Shown: one piece after another, positions 22,530-33,322 of the stretch
Numbering within the stretch: position 1 is the first letter of the stretch
Layout: each line of letters begins with the position of its first letter
Assembly: GCA_020726505.1 (NCBI GenBank)
Contig: JAHLEZ010000002.1
Location: 5,332,001 to 5,396,000 of the forward strand
DNA length: 64,000 nt
Reading direction: 5' to 3'
DNA from: Leptodontidium sp. MPI-SDFR-AT-0119
Lineage: Eukaryota > Ascomycota > Leotiomycetes > Helotiales > Leptodontidiaceae
Made by a program: the position numbers and the translations under genes
Notes under the pieces: generated by a model
The model's input: only the letters and a program-made list of their open reading frames with translations
Told to the model about the DNA's origin: nothing
Database searches by the model: none

Positions 22530-24601
22530 TCAAGTGGCAGTCTCCGTCTTGATCCATTGTTGCATCAACCAAAACCTTTGGATCATGAGAGTCCCGAGTC
22601 CGAAATCCTCCAGAGCAATCGCCATTCCGGCCACGGCCATTTTTCGCCTCAGCCATTTCGCCATCTCGTTTGCTGTTCTGCTCTCATATCCGAGTTTCTC
22701 TCCGGAAGGGCAAGCAACTAGTAAGATCCAGTACCAAATACCGGGTAAGCTTCCCCAAACCTTTTCCGAGACGGAGGCCATGAGTGTGTGGAGCTCACTG
22801 TGTAACTGAGGCGTGAGGGTTTTGGATATTGGAGTCACAGAGGCTACAAAGCTTGTATAGATCTTCGCTGCTAGGCGTATAATGTTGGCAATGACGATAT
22901 AAGGCTCAGATGATGACGCAAGGGATGGCGGTTTGAAGGATTCGATGCGTTTATACAACCCTAACTACGTAAGCTTCCCGCCGAACGGCGTATACTAACT
23001 CAGAAAATAAATCACTTACACTCAGCAGTCGCTCGAACTTTCAATGCCCCTTTCCCAGTATTATCGGAGTTCAATATCGACAGCGTCAAGAATCTAATAT
23101 CGTCCAAAAGCTCGGCAGTCCATCCATCCAAACCTAATTCTGATCTGACGTCTGAAAATTGCCTCGGATATTCTACCAGAGGGGAGCATAATATAGAGTT
23201 ATATGAAGTCGGTGTTTCCACAATTCGACCGGTAGCTTCCTTGGCGGTCTGAAGAAATACGTCTTGTTCCAAGTAGCACGCTAGCTGATAATCCGTGCTA
23301 GGGCATCGATTCTAGATTAGTATCTTGTGATTTGCGGGAGAAGGCTTCGAAGTACATACACAACCAGAGCTTGCTGCAGAACCGGATCTGTGAGTGCCGC
23401 AAGTCCACCTTGTAAATTAACCATCTGCTTCAGTCCTTTCATGTGTGCCCACAAACTGTCGATATGTCCCCAAAGTAACTTTCACTGGTCAATATGTTGT
23501 CCCCGGATGTTGGAAGGGGATCGATACCTCTGTAATTATTAGTGGGACAATCGCCTTAATAGCGGCGTTTCCGACTACTCGGAAATCATTCTCAAGAAAG
23601 TTGTTGAACAAGCCCAGGACCTTGGATTTGACGAGGCTCGTCTCGGACTTCTTTTCCGCACCAACGTTATTCTCCACTGATTGCTTTGAAGACGCCATTA
23701 AAATTGCAATGTGAGGCATCAAGTGGGATTGCAGCATCCAAGGTAAGATCGCTTCGAGAAACATTTGTGGCGTTTTACTACCGTCAATAGATGTCATGCT
23801 AGCGGTCACCCTTTGATGAACTAGTGAAATGTCAGATCGTGGCCCAGTAGCGGGTTCAAAAGACTCACAGAAATGGAAAAGTTCCGCGTTGCGAAGGGTT
23901 GGTTCAATGGGCACATTGGTTAAACTGTTGTTGACAGCCGTAATTATACCACCCATCACTTGTGATGAAGGGGAGGACCCATGGTGGGCAACTCTGTATC
24001 CATAAGTGACAAGCTCTGTTCTCGTGTGGAAGATTTCTAATTGCGAAGTATTTGGCACAGGTGTCGAATCGCCTTTGCAAGCTGGGAGTATGGCCTTGTT
24101 GTCTTGCGAGGGTGGTTGATATCCCCTTTGCTTCTTGATGTGATCTTCTGGTAAACCTCCTGGGTTACAGTCGAAATCTTTGATAAATGCTGTCGCTGAT
24201 GTATCGGAATTCTGAGCCTCCAGGCTTTCATCAGATAACGGGTTGGATTGATCGCCCCTTGGAACAGCAGACACTGTTTCTAATAGCTTGAGATTGCTCG
24301 CCGCAGCAGCACTTCTTGAAGCCTGAGACGGCCTGCCGTCCCTCCGATGTGCATTCACATCAACGTAGCATTCTACTGGAGGATAGCGCCGTAGGCAATG
24401 TTCACATGGACCGTCTGCCCTAGGCTTACACTGCATGATATTGTCTGTCAACCTCGTTCCTTCTTCGATGCATAGGATCTCACTCGCATCAGAGTCCCAT
24501 ACCTTTTGCTTTCGCCGCCTACACTCAGTACACGATATCTGGGGCCGCCTCCTCTGTCTGGGTGCCGTTGCTCTTGGCGTTGCTGTCGTGTCCTCCATCA
24601 T
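22530..24601 (-). CDS. Zn2Cys6 fungal transcription factor
   Basis: Six exons on the minus strand: 24601-24503, 24430-23869, 23820-23528, 23478-23360, 23297-23020, 22960-22530; 1782 coding bases, 593 residues. The first intron splits the binuclear zinc cluster. Joined, it reads CTECRRRKQK, then CKPRADGPCEHC, then eight residues and the last Cys, matching C-x2-C-x6-C-x7-C-x2-C-x8-C. The middle and C-terminal parts follow the fungal_trans_2 (DUF3468-type) pattern: LFHFFHQRVTASM, SIDGS, LLWGHIDSLWAHMKGLKQMV with LQGGLAAL, and later a long helical tail. It should be a nuclear DNA-binding regulator. Its targets are unknown; nearest neighbours are a secreted peptide and a glycosyltransferase. The exon 4/5 junction could use a slightly different splice pair. 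Confidence 0.88.
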
Positions 24602-25892
24602 GGGTTCTCGTCGCTACATCGCCGCTGATGGTAGAGGAAATGCATGTACTCCAGTCTGAGTAGGGTCCTTTCAACGTCCTTCATAGTTAATGCGAACACT
24701 TGATGTCTTCAAGATCAGGGTTGGGAAGGTGCTGGGAAAGGGAGCTGAAAATTGGGGGTTTGCGATCGACCAATGATGTGTAGATCTCTCAGCCAAATTC
24801 CGAAAGGAGGCTTTTAGCCATTTGGCGCCAAGACTGGGATCTTCTAATTGGATAGAATCATAAACAAAAAGAAGAAATCAGGCTGTGCGTCTGAAAAAAT
24901 AGCACAGAGGCACTCAACACTGGCCAGCGGAGAAGCCACCTGGATGTTCAAAGGGCAGAGATATTCGTGGGAGCTTGAACTCAGGACTTGATGAGAATTC
25001 ATACAGGAATTTTAACAACTTCGCTTGAACCGTTGATACAATGCTTCTTTCAAACGGATGTCGATATTGAAAAAGTAGGGAGGTCAAGATTGCGTTGTTT
25101 CGTTCGGCTGAGAATGCCACTCCTGCGGGCTTCACAATCATCTAAGGGACATTTTCTGGGTTTAAAGAAATGTCCGTTTCTATCTTGGGGGAAGAAACTG
25201 CGGATCTTAACATTGCTAAGAGAGCTTCCACCAGGCGTTACATCGCCTTTGATATCGCGTAATCAACCTCTATCATAGCTTGATGTCTCGACATCAACTT
25301 AAGGAGTAACAGGGATACCCGCTTCGAGGCTTCTTGAGCCCTCGTTCCCCTAAGAGTACCTAGCTTGGAACTGCACTACCATTTTCTGCCCGTAAAAGTA
25401 TCCTTTACGCAAGTGGAGCAGGCAAAGAGAAGTTCCCACTTGGGAGAATTTGCAACCTATAAAACTTGTGTGGGAAATCTAAGGTAGTGACGCGGCCAAG
25501 AGCCTCCAAGTCTGATAAATACAGTCAACCCGGTCAGCGCTAATGCTAGGCAATGGAGAGGGCGACCACTAACTCAGCCAATGAATGACCTTGTTTCGCG
25601 ATTTAGCGAATCGTAGACTTCCATGACGTGAATTCGGTGAATAGAGCAGGCCTGCGCCGCAGTCGCTAGTTATTCAGATTCAAGGTTTAAACATTGGACA
25701 AGTGGATATACTTCGCTTCGCCAGTTTCCGAACATGAAGACATGAAAGTGCGAGAAGCGAGTGGCACACACATTCTTGGTGCTTACTCTGTGCCGATGCT
25801 TGACTTTTGGACGAATTATATAAATAGTCTTCGATGACGACTGTCGTCTTTCAGTATTTTTCTTCAAACCCAAGACACAAGACATACACAAA
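24602..25892. other. Divergent intergenic region
   Basis: Shared upstream region of the minus-strand Zn2Cys6 gene and the plus-strand glycosyltransferase. No gene seen within it. A TATA-like box lies at 25818-25826. Confidence 0.55.
25818..25826 (+). promoter_or_regulatory. TATA-like element of the glycosyltransferase gene
   Basis: TATATAAAT about 70 bases before the ATG at 25893, followed by a CAAACCCAAGACACAAGACA leader. Confidence 0.5.
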
Positions 25893-27215
25893 ATGGCACC
25901 CAAATTTACAATCCCAAAAGAATTCAGCGATGATGTTCGATACGTCGATTCCAAAGACACTCGATCAGACGAGAAGATCCTAGATTCTTTGACCAAACAC
26001 ATCCCCATTGAAGGTGGCTCGGAGAAGAATGTATGGACGTTTTGGCACTCAGGGGTTCGCTCAATGCCACCCTGGTGCCAACGTAACATCTTCAACTGGA
26101 TTCGCTTATGCGGCCCTTCATGGACTGTTCGTGTGCTCGACAATGTTCCAGGGTCACCAAACAATGCATTGAAGTGGGCAGGGTCTACAGAGACCAGGCT
26201 CCCAGAGACGTTCGTGAAAGGAACTATGGATGGTCCATACACAGGACCCCACAGCGCAGATTTCCTACGGGGAGTTTGCTTGTACCTCTACGGGGGAGTT
26301 TGGATGGATACCGGCATTATTCTCATCAGAGATTTGGACAGGATTTGCTGGAACCAGTGAGTTTCCATCACGTATCTCTCCCTGTCTCAGATTCGAACGG
26401 CTTACAAAGTGTTCCTAGATTGTCTGATGCGTCCTCGCCATTCCAAGTATCGGTTCCACTGATGCACACAACCGTCATGGCGAACCATTTCGTGGCAAGC
26501 AGAAAAAGCAACCCGTTTATTAAAAATTGGTAAATTACCTTCCTGGCCCGGCCAAGACCAAAATACTAAACTTGGTAGGCATGATATCTTCATTCACATG
26601 TGGGAAGGACAAACTAGCTCCACAAACATAATCCAACATCCCTTGGCAGCAATTGGTGCAACTATCAATTTTGAAGAATCAGAAGCCAAGGGGTTCAAGT
26701 GGGAGTTCAAAGTCGGGCCCCAATTTGTCGCGGGGTATATTGCCCAAGTCTTGGCTTGGATGAGACTCAGTGCACTTGAGGAACCAAACGGATTCAATGG
26801 AAGAGAATACGCAGCCAAGAATATCTTGCTCTTTGATGCCCTGGATGAAGATTGGGGAGCTGAGACAGTAGTTGGATTCCAGGGACAGAGCTTGTTCGAT
26901 GCACTGGCTACGAAATTTGGCCCTGATGCCGATCAGGAGTCGGAGGAGTACAAATTGGCGTACAAAAACGCGTGGAGGATACTCACCAAATCCAGCATGC
27001 AGAAGATCACCCACGGCAAGAATTTGACGAAAACTCCTGCTCTTGGCATACTCTGGGATCAAAAGGAGAACGAAGGAAAGGATGTGGAGCCGGGAACGTT
27101 TGCAGAGTTACTCAGATACGGAAGCGTCCATTTTGAGCAAACTCGAGATAGCATACACTATGTCAAGGGTGAGAAGCCGGAGCTTATTATCAAGAAAGGT
27201 ATTCTAGAGCCGTAG
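25893..27215 (+). CDS. Capsule-synthesis-type glycosyltransferase (DXD/GT32-like)
   Basis: Three exons: 25893-26356, 26419-26529, 26579-27215; 403 residues. The N-terminal part reads KNVWTFWHSG, MPPWCQRNIFNWIRL, then HSADFLRGVCLYLYGGVWMD (Asp139). This is the SDxxRxxxLxxxGGxYxD pattern of glycosyltransferases that bind nucleotide sugar through an acidic metal-binding motif (Caps_synth/GT32 type). Exon 2 gives VMANHFVASRK and PFIKNW, also typical. There is no signal peptide or membrane segment, so it may be cytosolic, unlike Golgi GT32 mannosyltransferases. Donor and acceptor are unknown. Intron phases close and the gene looks intact. Confidence 0.85.
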
Positions 27216-27501
27216 ATCAACGCCCACCTGGAGGAGGTATGGAGGAGAGTGGAGGGACCTATGACTGTTTATCTTTGATTTTTCAGTGTTGGGGTAATTC
27301 AATTCGTTACACGGCGTTCAGCTATCATGTCTCTTGCGGTTAGTGGACTGTACACGACATTGAATTTGTGACACAGATCTGCAGCCTCGTGCTCTGTTCA
27401 TTTCATACTTGGCCCCCGCTTTGTTCTTTGTATCTTCATTTGCATATCTAGAAGATACAAACCTTCCGTCGATTCTTTTCACAATCTCGGTCACTTCCGA
27501 A

Positions 27502-27924
27502 ATGCGCCACTCCATACCATTTCTCACTTTCTACCTGGCACTGGTGACCGCCGCGCCAAGCCATGGGTCAGAAAGTCGTCTTCTTCACTTGGAATACCCC
27601 ATATGTGGACAAGGCAAGTGTTTATGTACCTGCCGCTGTGAGCCTCAGCTAACAATCACAATCAGTCTGTAGCGATGCTTCTCACTGCCCTGAGGGTTGT
27701 GCTTGCTTCTTCGACGGCCATGTTTGCTTCGTCAGTGACTCGATGGTGGTCTCCAACCCAGTTCGGCGACCAATGAAGGCACAGAGCTCTTGTACCGGTG
27801 GTAAAAACTCCTCTTCTCTTCTGCGACTGGGTAATCTTGCTAATGATTGAAAGCTTGTGATAATCTCGATACTTGCGGATGGGGCTGTGCTTGCACATTC
27901 AAGAATGAATGTGTCGCATATTAG
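27502..27924 (+). CDS. Small secreted cysteine-rich protein (effector-like)
   Basis: Three exons: 27502-27613, 27666-27800, 27854-27924; 318 coding bases, 105 residues. MRHSIPFLTFYLALVTAAPS is a signal peptide. The mature peptide has 12 cysteines. Two related blocks are visible: C-SDASH-CPEG-C-A-C and, after the second intron, C-DNLDT-CGWG-C-A-C, each followed by a further Cys 6-8 residues on. This suggests an internal duplication of a disulfide module. Intron 1 begins GCAAGT after G, so it is a GC-AG intron; the alternative GT at 27617 leads to a stop. Small size, signal peptide and dense cysteines are the hallmarks of fungal effectors and cell-wall peptides. No family recognised. Confidence 0.75.
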
Positions 27925-29349
27925 TGGACTGAGTGGTGTCCCTGAGGTCATCGGAAAAACGAGGCACGCGCACTCGAGTTACAGTTGATATGGTCTGAGA
28001 TTTTTGTCGATTACTGGATTGAATTTGACGAATAATACGAGGTGGTGTAGATTTTGAGCAAATTGAAGGGTACTACAGAGCCGAGGAATGACAACAGATA
28101 ATTGTAGTTCCAACACTTCTAGTAAAAATCTATACTTTGTTAAAGATAGCTCAAACAAATGAATTTTTCTTTAGTATGAAAGACACAGTTGTGTTTCTTC
28201 TGGCGAGAATGAGTACCATCCTCTCCGTCACATCTAGCTCCAACAATAAACAAAAGAGCAAAAATCAGCCCATGGAAAAGGGTTTGCACAATTGGACCTT
28301 AGCCTGGTTTCCTGTTGCGCACATGTAACCTGTTAAAATTGCCCATCATAGCCCCGATCGACAGCAGTGGCTGACTGGCTGAGTGTCATGAACTGCTCGC
28401 TTGGCTTCATCCCTGCGACCAGCGAATCGCCCCAATATCATGTGGTAGTAGTTGTAGAATACCAGGGCAATGTATCTGGATATTGCATGCTGTGTTGTTC
28501 ATTTGAGTCTTGGAATTTCTATGGTTTATTTTCGACCGATGGGCCAGTGGTACTTCTGTCAGCTTTGTTTCTACCGTTTTACAAATACATCTGCTTTGTG
28601 CAAGGTGGCACTTCAGCCACATGGATCATGTATTGTGACCAAATGATCCGACTGTTATGGCGGTAATGATGTGCCGATTTGATGAAGCCCCGATGCTGTG
28701 TCACTGTTTCTTTAGAGACCAATTTCTCTTGATTATTGGATCATAATGAGCCTTCCAATCTTCACGACCTTACTCTCTCTCCCTCTGGGAAAACGCTGCA
28801 TCTGTGGCACGGTATCTCAAAACCACCAGCACGCTTTGACAACTTGCAATTTCAACCAAGTATTATGAATATATCCCTGCTTTATGTACAGGAATAGGAC
28901 ACTAATTTTCTTCCAGGCTTTGAATCGGTTCCCCCGATTTCCCCGAATACCTCCCGCGAATCACTTCAAACCAACAAAACACCAAATCCCGAGACCGTAT
29001 TGACCGAGTGACCAAACCCACAGTCGTTAGGTCTATTTGGCGGCACCAAGTACTTCATTTAATTTCGACTTAGAAGAATTGCATAGGCTTGTGGGACTTC
29101 TTGGGAATATTTATATTCAAACAAGCGGGGTTTTTTGGCAGGCATTATTCTAGGCAATGGAAGATAGGAAAAACTTTGGCTGAACACTCAGAATCTTTCG
29201 CCACTATCACCAATACGAGCAGGGAGTTGTCTTTCTCCTCCGTACATACGACTACACAACTTTATACACGAAGTGAATCATAGAACCTTTCGGTGGGCGG
29301 ATACCATCAATGCGCTGCTCGGCAGAACGCAAGCCGTCCCCTTCGGGTC
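27925..29349. other. Intergenic stretch between convergent secreted-protein genes
   Basis: No gene supported. Short frames only. Confidence 0.55.
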
Positions 29350-30166
29350 TCAATTCTTTGTGATTATCTCCAACAACCCTGATGCCTTCGCTACACATCC
29401 ACTGTACGGATAGGGAATGAAGCACCAAAATCCTGGGGGGCAGTCGGTATCGTCGTTGCAGGCTAGGTTCCATCAGCCATTGAAATGTAGGCAAAGATAT
29501 CCAGCATGTTGACTTACAAAGGCTCATTTTCGGTTCATCCAACCCGGGATCTTGACTCGAATACTGGCTCTCTTTAATGTAGTCTGTTAGCTATATGCGA
29601 AACGTCAAGGGATGTTTACTTACCGTGTTGTCCGCTGTCTTCAGCTATTTTAATTTGAAGATCGGAGCGCCAAAGGCCCTTTCGACCATCCCCACACCCC
29701 GGTGGTGGTGTATTCGGCGGATAGTAAATGCAAGTGTGCATATAACAGAAGTAATTTTCTGGACAGCCTGAGTGCTCTGAGTGCATGTTGCAATCTGATT
29801 TATATGTTAGCTCAAAAGCAACAGATGTCAACCTCTCATCAGTGATAGCAGCCTTAGCAGGTCACCCCGAGATCCCAACTTGGACATCAACACCTCGAAG
29901 TATGTGCGTCAATCTTAAGAAATGGTGGAAATAAGGATTCATAGCTTGAGCGATGTACTATGGAGATTGACACGTGTAGCTTGGGAAAGGCTTGGGCTGA
30001 GCTTACCAGCTGGTACTTCGAGAATACCATAACCGCGTTCCGAAGGTTGACCACCAAAGACTGAGGGAGTCGTTATTGGATACTGCGGTGGGATGGCTGC
30101 ACCGAGTCTCAGGAGATTCATGAAAGCCATAGTAAAAGAGAGTTCCCACAAGTTTATCACAGCCAT
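29350..30166 (-). CDS. Small secreted cysteine-rich protein with tandem CP motif
   Basis: Four exons on the minus strand: 30166-30007, 29794-29624, 29583-29518, 29462-29350; 510 coding bases, 169 residues. A signal-like N-terminus (MAVINLWELSFTMAF, then LLRLGAAI) precedes a Pro-rich stretch. Exon 2 carries C-NMHSEHSG-CPENYF-C-YMHT-C and exon 4 carries C-NDDTD-CPPGFW-C-FIPYPYSG-C. The same C, CP-x4, C, C module is thus encoded once per exon. It resembles the module of the neighbouring gene at 27502-27924, which lies on the other strand. The last three exons have clean splice sites and phases. Intron 1 is long for this genome (212 bases) and could hide another small exon. Probably secreted; function unknown. 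Confidence 0.65.
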
Positions 30167-31878
30167 TGAAAAATTCAGCTACAAAGTAATGGGTTATCTA
30201 GATTGTTTATGGGGAACTTCTGAAAGTCAAGAAGTAATCATATATCTTGGCTGGAATCTATGTCGCGTGCAAGTTCTCGTTTACCTTACCTCCTCATCTG
30301 GAAGAGTTCAAACTCGTGATGATCGACACACGGGAAAAATGATGTGATCTGTCGACTCACTCTTCCGAGTCTTTCTTGGTCGCAAGTTGGAGGCACGCGA
30401 GCAGGATATTGACCAAGGGTACTCAAAAAGGGGGAAAGAAGGAAGAAAGTAACACTGGGTATAACACAGACCGAGATTTCGGATCCTTTGGCCAATAGCA
30501 ACCTGTGGGAACCAGCAGGGCATGCCAAAAGTGATTTGTGACAGTCTGACAGAGAGCACCAGCAGCACGCGACAGCATTCCGGAAGCGTATCCCAAGTAA
30601 TATACTGGTCGGCGCTTTGAACGTAGGATTCATGCTCAAAAGGAGATGCCTCGTGCCCATTGTTCTCACTCGTTGTCACCGCCATGCCAGTGATTGGCAC
30701 GAACGGTGATCTAATACAAGTGCATTTCTGAGAATCCTCTTCTTGAAGATCCGCGTTGGTCATATCAATGCAAGGCATAGTTGATTGCCTAGGTATGAAT
30801 AGCTAGCATACCGTGCAACTCTGTTGTGTCCGCCCAAGTGTGCTATTCCGGGTCTCTGGCACGCGACATCCAAGAGGTGGGGGGATGGCTGATGTCCGAG
30901 GCTTCAAACTCACCCAACATAACCGAGGCTGACAACATTTGACATACTTGTACAGGGACATCGGAAAACTGGTAACACAAAATCCAAAGATCTGCGCAGC
31001 CTACCAGTCTCGTCTGCCATTTCCTCTTGCACAAAACTATCGGGCATGAAGTCCAAACAGTAAACATCATCGCTGTAAGTTCAATGCTTTGACGAGCAAA
31101 GCAATCAAAGTTTCATAATATTCATCTTTTAAATCTCACCTCCATATGAGGTGCCCTGTCTTGCTTTTCCCGTAAATTTCCTTTGCCGATCGAAAAATCA
31201 AAAATTCTCGTTGGCCTGGCTCGCTTGTTTACCCCTGACTTCTTAAGCGAAGCAACACAGCCCGTGAAGCGATTCGTGTCTACACAGCCATGTTATACAT
31301 GTTGCTTTACTGTATAATTTCATTAGTTCATGATCTTATTGTGCAGAACCTCGAGCTAGAGATCAGTTAAAGGTAATTTGCCGAAACGGATATGTATTCC
31401 AGTAAGACTATTGCAAACCCAGAAGTTGTTTTCTCAACATTCCACATTCGGACTCTTCGTTCTCAATCCCATGGCAAATAGCCACCATTTGGACTTTAAA
31501 CACTCCAATTACCATGTGTCTCTCAGCCGCAGCTTTCATGCTTCAGCTTAGCTCAGCGCTTACTATGGCTCGCCGAGCATTAACTCCCCACACGATAGCG
31601 GTGGTTGTCTCTTGCGGGGTGAGTTCTTCCCACATCCAATTCTACACAGGTTCATCGAAGAATAAAGAACAGACCGATGGCCTATACATTAATGAAAGTG
31701 GGTATTAAGTAGAGCTGTTTTGTCTTCTAGTCATATTCTGCTACTTTCTCCTGCCACACCAACTCAAACTCCCCTACCTCTTTACCTTAAACAAACCCTT
31801 CAACAATATCGCCATCCACTCACAGCCAAAAAGTCAGAATCACTCAATCGGGTCTCAATTCTTTGTCTCTCATGGGAT
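30167..31878. other. Unresolved stretch, possible minus-strand cysteine-rich coding sequence
   Basis: Minus-strand frames 30778-30308 and 31070-30843 are rich in cysteine (for example KCTCIRSPFVPITG and LPECCRVL), but I could not connect them into a gene with consistent introns. From 31100 to 31878 I see nothing. A third cysteine-rich gene in this neighbourhood is possible but not shown. Confidence 0.35.
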
Positions 31879-32743
31879 TTAAGTCCGCTTCACAAAACCC
31901 AAATTGGCATGCTTCTTCCACATATGCTCCACGAGCTTATCCTTACGAGTATACCCCGCACCGTGACTCTTATTACAGCCGTAGATCTGGCAGAGATACA
32001 ATGGGCGGTTGATGCCGTGGACTCCAGCTTCGTGACGGATGCGATCGGTCTCGCGCTTGAAGGTTACGAGACAGCCGAGCTGGGTGCAGACGAATTGGCC
32101 CGGAGCTGCACCTGCAGGAAGTGAAGATATGGCTGGGTTGATGACGTGGGCAGTCATGAATCCATAGGGATGGGCTGGAACAGCTGGAGGAGCGAAGTAT
32201 CCCGACAGGGGAAGAGGAGCGTCATTGATGAGCCCGAAAGGTTCTGGGTAAGTCATGCTAGACATGTCCATATCTTGCGGCCCTTGGAGTCTGTAATCGA
32301 TGGCGAGATCCGGGTGACCATCAGCCGGAAGGTAGGGCGAGGCTAGGAATTGGTCAAGGCTAAGGTTCATGTTCATTCCCATGTCCATCCCTATGACTGA
32401 AGGATAATCTACTCCAAGGTTCCATGGCTCGTTAAGTTTACTCCTAAGGGTACCGGCGGAGTCATCATTCGCAGAGAATGAGCCGAGGACGTTGTCTGGT
32501 ACAGCAGACAGGTAGCCAAGGGAGAGACCCTGATCTTCGCTTAAGGTGGTGATTGGGAGGTTTCCTGCAGCGTTTTGACCGCTCCTGACCTATGAGGTTG
32601 TCAGCGAAGGTAAAAAAATAACTTACCCCAGCCTCAGCGCCCTCACATCCCGAATTGGGATCAAGCGGGCCACTGAAAGCAGGCAGTTCCTCCACATCCA
32701 TCATCTCGTTGGTCCAGGTCTGATAGTTGTTATATGCGGACAT
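31879..32743 (-). CDS. C2H2 zinc-finger protein
   Basis: Two exons on the minus strand: 32743-32627 and 32589-31879; 275 residues, phase 0 intron of 37 bases. The N-terminal two thirds are acidic, Pro/Met-rich and probably disordered (runs such as MGMDMGMNMNL). Near the C-terminus are two C2H2-type fingers: FVCTQLGC with H-x4-H (RHEAGVH) and YLCQIYGC with a longer loop to EHMWKKH. Paired fingers at the extreme C-terminus are common in small fungal regulators. A nuclear, DNA-binding role is inferred. The intron is short, but reading through it leads to stops and breaks the frame to the fingers. Confidence 0.8.
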
Positions 32744-33322
32744 GGTTGTGGTGCGTCTAGGGGCGTGGAGTGAGGGCGAGTGGCTTGCAGGAAGGGCGAG
32801 CTTGGCTGTCTCGAAGTAGACTAGTTAACAAAATGTGAGGCTGTCGAGGCGAGAAGTAAGGCTGAGGAAGAGGTATTCAGCGCAGAAATTTCTAAGAATT
32901 GGGGGTGGGCAATGGGCTGTACTTGTATTCGTGAGCTCCCTAGATAAGCCTGGGTCTTGAGGGCGTGAGGCTGAATTGCTTGCTACGATTTGCGTGGGAT
33001 GTGATTGAAAGTCAAGGGCAAGGTGTTGGCTTCGTAACGCAAGGCTAGCACAGAAATTCGATGTGACTGGGAGGATAGAACAGTTGCAAGAGGAGCGGTA
33101 AGAAAGAGTGGTATGGAGACAAAGAAAGACAAGATTTATAGTATCAGGGGCGCGAGGTAAATGAGTATGTATATACGTTGTCGAGAAATTATATACAGAG
33201 TCTAATACTAAGCTTCTAAACACTTTCTGGCAAAGTAAATTAGAATCCGGTGCGGTGAAGGCCATCGCGTTGGATGAAACGTACCCGGGCTTTTGTATAC
33301 ATTTACAGCCTGGCTCCTTCAT
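32744..33322. other. Upstream region of the zinc-finger gene
   Basis: No gene supported. Open frames here are probably leader sequence or chance. Confidence 0.5.

Noticed and set aside
22185..22721. 178-residue plus-strand open frame
   Set aside because: Antisense to the last exon of the Zn2Cys6 gene, which has strong splice and motif support.
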